Origin: an uncultured Eubacterium sp.
Lineage (GTDB): Bacteria > Bacillota > Clostridia > Lachnospirales > Lachnospiraceae
Direction: 5' to 3'
Assembly (NCBI GenBank): GCA_947385775.1
Contig: CANDMI010000023.1
Span: forward strand, 1 to 47,280
Length of the DNA: 47,280 bases
Program-made: the position numbers and the translations under genes
Notes under the pieces: generated by a model
Databases searched by the model: none
What the model was told of the DNA's origin: nothing
Seen by the model: the letters and a program-made list of their open reading frames with translations, nothing else
Shown here: positions 8,845 through 14,501 of the stretch, one piece after another
Position numbering within the stretch: position 1 is the stretch's first letter
Layout of the letters: each line of letters opens with the position of its first letter

Positions 8845-9327
8845 TTAGTAGCATTCACTTACCTTCCAGGTACTTCCCACTTCCCAGGCAGGATAGGTTG
8901 TATAATTTCCCTTTCTAAGTCTTACAAACCCAGCCGCGCCGGAATCCCAGGACACTGTAACCCTGTAAGTCTTGTCCGGCTTTAGCTTGAGCTTTACGCT
9001 GCCGCCGGAAAGTGTTTTTTTCACAACACTCCTGCGGTCTGTTGATTCCGCTACAACCTTCCATGTGCCATACTGCTTTGAGGATTTTATTTTGACCCTG
9101 CCCATAAACCCCCTGCTTTCTTTTTCACATACTCCTTTTGTCTGCCGGAGCGTAATCGACTCAGAGCCCGGGATCGCATAATTTGCTTTTGTCTTAACTG
9201 TAATCGTGCATGTTTTAATTCCATTGCTGCACGTTGCAGCAGATACCGGAATGCGCATTGTAAAAACTACACCAAAAACCATAGCCGCCATGACAGCCCA
9301 TGAAAAGATTTTTCTTACTTTTGACAT
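8845..9327 (-). CDS. Small secreted protein of unknown function
   Basis: A 160-residue exported protein with a signal peptide ending near V-S-A-A-T (residue 31). The mature part is Lys/Thr/Val-rich with predicted beta strands. It has a repeated K-L-K-L-K-P-D-K-T-Y-R-V-T-V-S-W pattern like an Ig-type or Fn3-type sandwich, and two Cys near the N-terminus of the mature form. The start at 9327 is clear: AGGAGGAG lies eight bases upstream. It lies directly upstream of the decayed RCC1 fragment. Function unknown. Confidence 0.7.
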   Translation of the reverse strand: MSKVRKIFSWAVMAAMVFGVVFTMRIPVSAATCSNGIKTCTITVKTKANYAIPGSESITLRQTKGVCEKESRGFMGRVKIKSSKQYGTWKVVAESTDRRSVVKKTLSGGSVKLKLKPDKTYRVTVSWDSGAAGFVRLRKGNYTTYPAWEVGSTWKVSECY

Positions 9328-9357
9328 ATATCTGCTCCTCCTTTTTGTATTCCATTT

Positions 9358-9491
9358 CTATACCCACGAACGCTAATGTTTGCCAAATTTGTCTCCCGTT
9401 TATATCCGCGAACGCCAATGTATCTGGAAAACTTTTTCGTTCGCGGGTATAAACGAAAAAATCATTTGGAAAATAAGTATGCCCGTGGGTA
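9358..9491. repeat. Nested palindromic intergenic repeat, copy B
   Basis: The outer arms TACCCACG (about 9361) and CGTGGGTA (about 9484) enclose a second inverted pair: TATATCCGCGAACG (9401-9414) and CGTTCGCGGGTATA (9438-9451). Half-units of the form TAC-CC-x-CG-A-x-CG followed by a TTTGCCAAAT-like core are also found in copy A at 3587-3680. No ORF uses it. It lies between two secreted-protein genes. Confidence 0.6.
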
Positions 9492-9508
9492 AAGATAACG
9501 AACAGATA

Positions 9509-9537
9509 CAGGCAGTTAAAACAAAACTGCCTGTATA
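9509..9537 (-). terminator. Possible terminator hairpin after the BIG2-like secreted protein gene
   Basis: ACAGGCAGTT and AACTGCCTGT form a perfect 10-bp stem with a 7-base loop, 14 bp past the stop codon at 9551. On the minus strand it is followed by a T-rich but interrupted stretch, so it is a plausible but imperfect rho-independent terminator. Confidence 0.5.
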
Positions 9538-9550
9538 AGCTCCTCATTTG

Positions 9551-10051
9551 TTATTTCTTTACATACACTTTCGTCTTAAACGTAACAGAGTCCCCGCATG
9601 AAAGGTTAATCGTTGTCTTAATCACCGCGCTGCCCCGCCTGCGCGCCCGCACTACGCCAGTCCTGCTCACGGATGCCACATTCGATTTTGTGGAGCGGAA
9701 CACAATGCTGTCTACGCTCCTTTCGTAAATATCGTACCATTCTTCCTCGGAAAGGTCGTCAAACTCGCTGCCCCCCGCCGCAACAACCTGGATTGTGAAG
9801 CTGCTGCCTTTTTTAATTGTCTTTTTGGCTGGGGATACGCGAAGGTCTTCCGGGATCAGCGTATTCGCCTCCATAATGTCCGGATCCGGGTCATACTCAT
9901 AATCGGTATCCGGGTCATCTTCCCAGTCATCGTAACCGGAATCTTCATCATAATCCGATGAATAACCTCCATCCCCACCAGCCCATGCGCTTACCGGCGA
10001 CACCGCGCACATGGCGGACGCCAGCAATACTGCTGCCACTCTTTTTTTCAT
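9551..10051 (-). CDS. Secreted acidic protein with bacterial Ig-like (BIG2-like) domain
   Basis: A 166-residue exported protein. The signal peptide (M-K-K-R-V-A-A-V-L-L to A-W-A) is followed by a very acidic Asp/Tyr/Gly-rich segment (about 26-60). The C-terminal BIG2-like domain (about 68-166) has the usual P-A-K-K-T-I-K-K-G-S and S-N-V-A-S-V-S-x-x-G-V-V motifs. Three in-frame ATGs are close together. AGGAGG directly abuts one of them but lies nine bases before the ATG at 10051, so I chose 10051. The acidic segment could bind cations or act as a spacer; this is inference. It lies downstream of RCC1 paralogue 3. Confidence 0.75.
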   Translation of the reverse strand: MKKRVAAVLLASAMCAVSPVSAWAGGDGGYSSDYDEDSGYDDWEDDPDTDYEYDPDPDIMEANTLIPEDLRVSPAKKTIKKGSSFTIQVVAAGGSEFDDLSEEEWYDIYERSVDSIVFRSTKSNVASVSRTGVVRARRRGSAVIKTTINLSCGDSVTFKTKVYVKK

Positions 10052-10089
10052 GATTTTCATCCTCCTATTTTTTCTATATTTGCAAAACA

Positions 10090-10113
10090 CAGGCCAGATT
10101 CCTGCCTAGCCTG
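10090..10113 (-). repeat. Hairpin downstream of RCC1 gene, copy 2
   Basis: CAGGCCAG and CTAGCCTG form an 8-bp stem with one mismatch, about 140 bp after the stop of RCC1 paralogue 3 and 39 bp before the next start. The hairpin and about 35 bases on its right (GCC, ATTGCC and CCC blocks) resemble the hairpin region at 3683-3740. Confidence 0.5.
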
Positions 10114-10251
10114 CGTCCCTGCCATAATGAATTGCCGCTATTGCCGCCCAAAATAACCCCCGAAAATCAGTTTGTTTCAAAAGAATAATTTCCCGTAGAA
10201 CCGGAATAACCGACCAACTGCCCTGCTTTTACCCATAGAATGGCGGTTTAT

Positions 10252-12024
10252 TTAATTCGCGATCGCGTAAGACGACTCCCCGGTTTTCCGGACTTTTTTC
10301 AGCTTTAGCAAACGCGCCTTGCTCCAGCTTCCGTAATAGGTTTTCTTCCCTGCTTTTTTATATGTCCTGACCTTGATAAACATCTTCTTTGTGCCCGTCT
10401 TGTATTTGGTCAACGCCAGGCCCGTTTTTTTCGTCTTTTTCTTGCTCTGGCCGGAAAATTTCTTATTGTATGCTGTGGCATACTCGTAGCCGTCCGCTGT
10501 TTTTTCCGCTTTCCATTTAAAACGCACAACGCCGTTTTCCTGAACTGCTTTTGTGACCTGCCCGCGCCCTGGCACGGCAATCAGCTTTAAATTTCGGACA
10601 GAAGCTTTGTAGCCATTCCCGGCGGAGGCTTTGATCTTAATTGTGGCTGGGCCATAGCCTTTTACGGTGACTTTTCCTTTAGAGTTTACGGATAATATTT
10701 TTTTATCGCTGCTTTTGTAAGTTAGTTTTCCAGCACCGGTTGATTTGGCGTTTAAGGAAAAAGACGTGCCGTAAGCGACCTTTCCTTTTTTGATGGATTT
10801 GGAATGGTAAGTGATTTGCTGAGAAGCTTTTTTTACTGGGTCAGGTCTGTCTTTTACTGATGGAAAACGAATCAAAACTGGTCGGGATCGATGAGTCACA
10901 CTCGTTCCATCTCCTAACTGGCCACTATCACCACGCCCCCACATGTACAGTTTTCCATCTTCGGTTATGGCTCCGCTATGTTCTGCTCCCAAACTGACTG
11001 TCTGCACATTCTCCATCACTTTCACTGGACTATTACGTTGTTCCTGTGTACCATCTCCCAACTTGCCTGCGGCATTATCCCCCCACATATACAGACTTCC
11101 ATCCTTGGTTACCGCTCCACTATGATATTCTCCCAAACTAACCGTCTGCACATTTTCCATTACTTTCTCCATCGTAATACCTTGACCATAATACACATCA
11201 TGAGCATTCGAACCATCTCCCAGTTCACCATGATAGCCATGATAAGTATGATACAGAAACATATACAAGCTTCCGTCTTTTGTTACAACTCCTCTATGAT
11301 TTTCTCCCAAACTGACTGACTGCACATTTTCCATTACTTTCTCCAAGTTATCTAATCCATAAGCAGGATTCCCCCAATAAAGAGTTCCATTTTTGGTCAA
11401 TGTCGCATCCTCATTGTTATTATGATAGTTAAAGCTGACTGTCTGCACATCTTCACTCACTTTTTCAGGCTTGTTTTTTCTTCCTCCCCACATATACAAG
11501 CTTCCATCTTTCGTAACAGCCGCGCTAGTGTCTCCCAGACTGATTGACTGCACATTTTCCATCACTTTTACCGGCTTACTACGGTCTTCATTTGTGCCGT
11601 CTCCCAGTTGTCCTGAACCATTTGCGCCCCACATATACAGAGTTCCATCCTTCGTCACAGCCCCACTATGATTTTCTCCCAAACTAACTGTCTGCACATT
11701 CTCCATTACTTTCACTGGACAACCATCATCTCTTCCCCCAAAATGCACCAATCCATCTCCTACTTGACCTCTTTCCCTATTCCCCCACATATATAATGTT
11801 CCGTCCTCCATCACAGCTCCACTATGTTTCTCTCCCAAGCTAACAGCTACAACCTTCTCTGACGCTTTTTTCGCGTCATTCAGGTGCATCTTCCCACCAC
11901 TGATATCCAAACTCACTTGTTCCTCTATGTTTCCACTACGCACGACCGTCCCCGCTTTTGGACTTACCCCCATCTCAAATAAAACCGCCAACAAAATAGT
12001 CACTGCCACAATCTTTTTCTTCAT
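10252..12024 (-). CDS. Secreted RCC1-repeat beta-propeller protein (paralogue 3)
   Basis: A 590-residue paralogue. A signal peptide (M-K-K-K-I-V-A-V-T-I-L-L) precedes about seven RCC1 blades. Blades three to five are divergent: one is short, and one is Tyr/His-rich around Y-H-T-Y-H-G-Y-H-G in place of the usual M-W-G core. The shared BIG2-like and Fn3-like module follows and ends in Y-A-I-A-N. The start at 12024 is supported by GAGGA about nine bases upstream; an in-frame codon at 12093 would add 23 residues before the signal and is unlikely. It is 92 bp downstream of the peptidase gene. Divergence of the blades while the C-terminal module stays nearly constant suggests diversification of a binding face on a common anchor or adaptor. 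Confidence 0.85.
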   Translation of the reverse strand: MKKKIVAVTILLAVLFEMGVSPKAGTVVRSGNIEEQVSLDISGGKMHLNDAKKASEKVVAVSLGEKHSGAVMEDGTLYMWGNRERGQVGDGLVHFGGRDDGCPVKVMENVQTVSLGENHSGAVTKDGTLYMWGANGSGQLGDGTNEDRSKPVKVMENVQSISLGDTSAAVTKDGSLYMWGGRKNKPEKVSEDVQTVSFNYHNNNEDATLTKNGTLYWGNPAYGLDNLEKVMENVQSVSLGENHRGVVTKDGSLYMFLYHTYHGYHGELGDGSNAHDVYYGQGITMEKVMENVQTVSLGEYHSGAVTKDGSLYMWGDNAAGKLGDGTQEQRNSPVKVMENVQTVSLGAEHSGAITEDGKLYMWGRGDSGQLGDGTSVTHRSRPVLIRFPSVKDRPDPVKKASQQITYHSKSIKKGKVAYGTSFSLNAKSTGAGKLTYKSSDKKILSVNSKGKVTVKGYGPATIKIKASAGNGYKASVRNLKLIAVPGRGQVTKAVQENGVVRFKWKAEKTADGYEYATAYNKKFSGQSKKKTKKTGLALTKYKTGTKKMFIKVRTYKKAGKKTYYGSWSKARLLKLKKVRKTGESSYAIAN

Positions 12025-12117
12025 CAATTCATCCTCTTTCCATAATCTGACATCCACACCCCAAGCTTCTTTGCCCTGCGGCGTGGGTGCCATTTTTAAA
12101 TAGAAGCCTAATCCCGC

Positions 12118-13785
12118 TTACCACGATGCCATCGTAACCGGGATATATCTGCTGTTATACAGCGAATCAAAACTCATCCGCTCATTTACACGCCAGGAAG
12201 AATGCAAGGAACTCTTGTATGTAGTCTGATGCGTTACCTTCACATAATCATTCCCCACTTCCGTTACCATCATCACATGGGCGCCCGACGGGTTTTTCAG
12301 AAGTAAATCCCCTGGCTGGAGGCTACTGTAACTGTCTTTCATTACATTTTTTCCATTTCTGGTGCAAATCGATGCGGTATTCCTTAAATTCTTATGGTCA
12401 TATTTCCCGACTTTTTTGGTTTTTCCGTCTACCGGATACAAACCGCCTGTAGCCAGGATCGGGAATTTCGAATTTACTTTCCGGTAGGCGTAAGAAACTG
12501 CCGAAGAACAGTCATTTCCCATATACGTATTTTTACCGGAAGGGCCAGTATAAACTTTGCCTGACAATTTACCCTGAAACGCTTCTAATGAAGTATTACG
12601 CGCCTTTTGTGTATAAGGAATGCCATAATAAGTCGTTCCCGCAGTCCATACATGCCTGTTTTTTGACGAATAAGACCAATGCTGGAATGATTTTTTCGGT
12701 GTCCATTCTATCGTCGCCATAGCGTTCATATACGAAATCACAGCTTCTCGTCCAGATTTGTTTGTATTATTGGATGCTCCCTGTTTCTTTTGTGTTTTCA
12801 CCAACGCAAACTTCTGCGCCTTAGATCCATTGGACTGGTATAACTGTATATTCGTCCCACTAGACGCAACGCCGCCGGACACGTCGATCATCTTGCCATT
12901 GCCCTTGCACTGGAACGTATAGTACCCGTTCCCCACGCTGGTCAGCTTCCAGCGCTGCGCATTTGAGTTATTCGGCGTATACTGCTGTATATTTGTCCCG
13001 TTCGCGGATTCCCCTCCGGCGCAGTCAACCGCCTTATTGCTGTTTGCATTTGTAATCGTGTAATAGCCATCGCTATTATAGGTAAACGTAAACTTCTGGG
13101 CATTCGTCCCGTTGTCTTTCCAAAGCTGCAAATTCCCTCCGTTATCTGTGGATGCATCATAAATATCCCATACATACTGCCGGTCGATCATGGAAACCAC
13201 CTTGTACATCCCATTTGGAACCGGCTGGCTGGAACTGCCCTGGCTGCTTTGCCCATTGGAGCCGCTGCTGCCGTTTTTCGCAATCCAGCCCATCTTATAT
13301 CCATTGGACACCGGATAAACCACCTGCATATAGTTCCCGGATTCTGACAGCTTATAGCAGGTATCCCCCGCGGAAATAGAACCATAAGACGTTCTCCCAT
13401 CCGCGCGCCGGTAAGTGGTAACCTGCCTGTCCTGCGTCCACCTTTGCGCCGCCCCGTTTTCCATGTTATAACCGGAAAACGCGCTCCTTGGAAACCACGC
13501 CGTACGCGTCCCATTCGACACCGGGTATTTCACCTGCACCGCATTCCCACTAATCCGCAGGATCCTGCACTCGTCTGTCGCACAGTCAATATAGCCCCCG
13601 GTCTTATTCCGCAGGTTCGCCGCCGAATACGCATAAACCTTTCCAGAAGCTTTCAGCGTATAACATACAATTGGCTTGCTTGATGAAATAGACGGCAGCG
13701 CTACCGCCGCAAACAGCGTCACAGCACCAGCCATGCACAGCGCAACAGCCAGCAGCATAGCAGCTATTTTTTTCTTTGTTTTCAT
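12118..13785 (-). CDS. Secreted cell-wall hydrolase-like protein: SH3-like, ricin-type lectin and NlpC/P60-like amidase domains
   Basis: A 555-residue exported protein. The signal peptide covers residues 1-28. Two SH3-like segments (about 38-170) share the motif Q-V-x-Y-P-V-S-N-G. A Gly/Ser/Gln linker leads to a ricin-B-type lectin fold (about 190-330) with Q-x-W repeats (N-A-Q-K-F, N-A-Q-R-W, K-A-Q-K-F). The C-terminus is an NlpC/P60- or amidase_6-like domain (about 345-555). Its likely nucleophile is C426 in N-D-C-S-S-A-V, and H503 lies in G-A-H-V-M-M-V. The expected role is cleavage of peptidoglycan peptides, with the lectin giving sugar binding. The start at 13785 has GGAGG-type sites upstream. 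A 24-bp dyad lies about 65 bp upstream and may be an operator. Confidence 0.85.
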   Translation of the reverse strand: MKTKKKIAAMLLAVALCMAGAVTLFAAVALPSISSSKPIVCYTLKASGKVYAYSAANLRNKTGGYIDCATDECRILRISGNAVQVKYPVSNGTRTAWFPRSAFSGYNMENGAAQRWTQDRQVTTYRRADGRTSYGSISAGDTCYKLSESGNYMQVVYPVSNGYKMGWIAKNGSSGSNGQSSQGSSSQPVPNGMYKVVSMIDRQYVWDIYDASTDNGGNLQLWKDNGTNAQKFTFTYNSDGYYTITNANSNKAVDCAGGESANGTNIQQYTPNNSNAQRWKLTSVGNGYYTFQCKGNGKMIDVSGGVASSGTNIQLYQSNGSKAQKFALVKTQKKQGASNNTNKSGREAVISYMNAMATIEWTPKKSFQHWSYSSKNRHVWTAGTTYYGIPYTQKARNTSLEAFQGKLSGKVYTGPSGKNTYMGNDCSSAVSYAYRKVNSKFPILATGGLYPVDGKTKKVGKYDHKNLRNTASICTRNGKNVMKDSYSSLQPGDLLLKNPSGAHVMMVTEVGNDYVKVTHQTTYKSSLHSSWRVNERMSFDSLYNSRYIPVTMASW

Positions 13786-13850
13786 AAATTAACTCCCTCC
13801 TTCTGCCTCCTTGAAAGAACGGTTGATTCTACTACCTTCTTTCCATATAG

Positions 13851-13874
13851 TGTCAAAAAGTGTACTTTCTGACA
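13851..13874. promoter_or_regulatory. Dyad 1, operator-like site overlapping a possible -35 element
   Basis: A 24-bp near-perfect palindrome with TGTCA and TGACA ends and a central GTGTAC. One further base pair extends the symmetry at each end. Read on the minus strand it contains TTGACA, which could be the -35 element of the hydrolase gene, with TAGAAT 19 bp downstream as a weak -10. It would suit a dimeric repressor. Confidence 0.5.
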
Positions 13875-14030
13875 CCAGCCTATTACCGGGATGATTTTTC
13901 ACTTTTAAAGGTAAAATATAGAAAATACGATCAAAAATTTAGAATTTATACATAAAAATAAAAAGAAAACTATGAAAAATATAGACTTCCAGACAACGTT
14001 ATGCTAAACTAAATTTGTATCATCAAAAAC

Positions 14031-14054
14031 TGTCAAAAAGTACACCTTTTGACA
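14031..14054. promoter_or_regulatory. Dyad 2, second copy of the operator-like site
   Basis: The same length and same first eleven bases as dyad 1, and the same TGTCA/TGACA ends, with central GTACAC. The centres of the two dyads are 180 bp apart. It lies about 60 bp upstream of the promoter of the small plus-strand ORF. Confidence 0.5.
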
Positions 14055-14112
14055 GTTAATATCGCTTGTTTTTCTGTAAAATTCAGTATCAATTCTTGAG
14101 ATAAGATCGTAA

Positions 14113-14141
14113 TAGACTCTGCATTCTTGATATGTTATACT
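14113..14141 (+). promoter_or_regulatory. Promoter of the 63-residue ORF
   Basis: A TAGACT -35-like hexamer and a TATACT -10 hexamer are separated by 17 bp, and TG one base before the -10 gives an extended -10. The start codon is 44 bp downstream. Confidence 0.55.
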
Positions 14142-14184
14142 GAAAAAAATTTGAATTGATTTTATTTTGCAGGAGGTGGATAAT

Positions 14185-14376
14185 ATGCCTAATAACGGCG
14201 AAATTATTGAAAGGGCTATCAATGATTTTCAAAAAATACAGGCTCATATGATGATTGCAAGAAAAGAAAACGCAACAGAGACATATGCAAGCTTAAAAAA
14301 TGATTATATGTCATTAAAAGCGCTCTTGACATCTTTAGGCGTTAACCTCACAGACATTGACCAGATTAAAGAATAA
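14185..14376 (+). CDS. Small alpha-helical protein of unknown function
   Basis: A 63-residue, probably cytoplasmic, all-helical protein. It has no signal peptide or Cys. I do not recognise it. The ATG at 14185 is preceded by a perfect AGGAGGTGG site at a spacing of five bases, and a good promoter lies upstream. A rho-independent terminator follows the stop codon. It is therefore a genuine, independently transcribed gene and the only plus-strand gene in the window. The heptad-like pattern (I-I-E-R-A-I-N-D-F and Y-M-S-L-K-A-L-L) suggests a helical hairpin or coiled-coil dimer. Confidence 0.75.
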   Translation: MPNNGEIIERAINDFQKIQAHMMIARKENATETYASLKNDYMSLKALLTSLGVNLTDIDQIKE

Positions 14377-14390
14377 CGAAATTGTAAGCG

Positions 14391-14435
14391 AATCAGGGCG
14401 CAAGTCTATGATATATAGCTTACGTCCTGATTTTA
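14391..14435 (+). terminator. Rho-independent terminator of the small ORF
   Basis: A long imperfect stem, AATCAGGGCGCAAG against CTTACGTCCTGATT, is capped by a second short stem and followed by TTTTATAG. It begins 15 bp after the stop codon. It lacks a U-run on the minus strand, so it would not clearly terminate the large converging operon. Confidence 0.75.
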
Positions 14436-14501
14436 TAGCTTCCTTACCGCCCACAAGTTTCACCAACTTTTCTTTTTTATCCACTAGTCTTTTTTTCAGC
14501 G

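Larger units (their letters stand above)
13786..14184. other. Divergent intergenic region with paired dyads
   Basis: About 400 bp between the minus-strand cell-wall hydrolase gene and the plus-strand 63-residue ORF. It holds two similar 24-bp dyads (13851-13874 and 14031-14054) and the promoter of the small ORF. The stretch between the dyads (13880-14025) is AT-rich and I see nothing else in it. Confidence 0.6.

Noticed and set aside
9215-9547. A 110-residue ORF over the palindromic repeat
   Set aside because: It overlaps the well-supported start of the 160-residue secreted protein in a different frame and is mostly translated from repeat sequence.
14391-14435. Bidirectional terminator shared with the converging cobalamin unit
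   Set aside because: The U-run is present only on the plus strand; on the minus strand the stem is followed by CGCTTACAATT, so it is assigned only to the small ORF.
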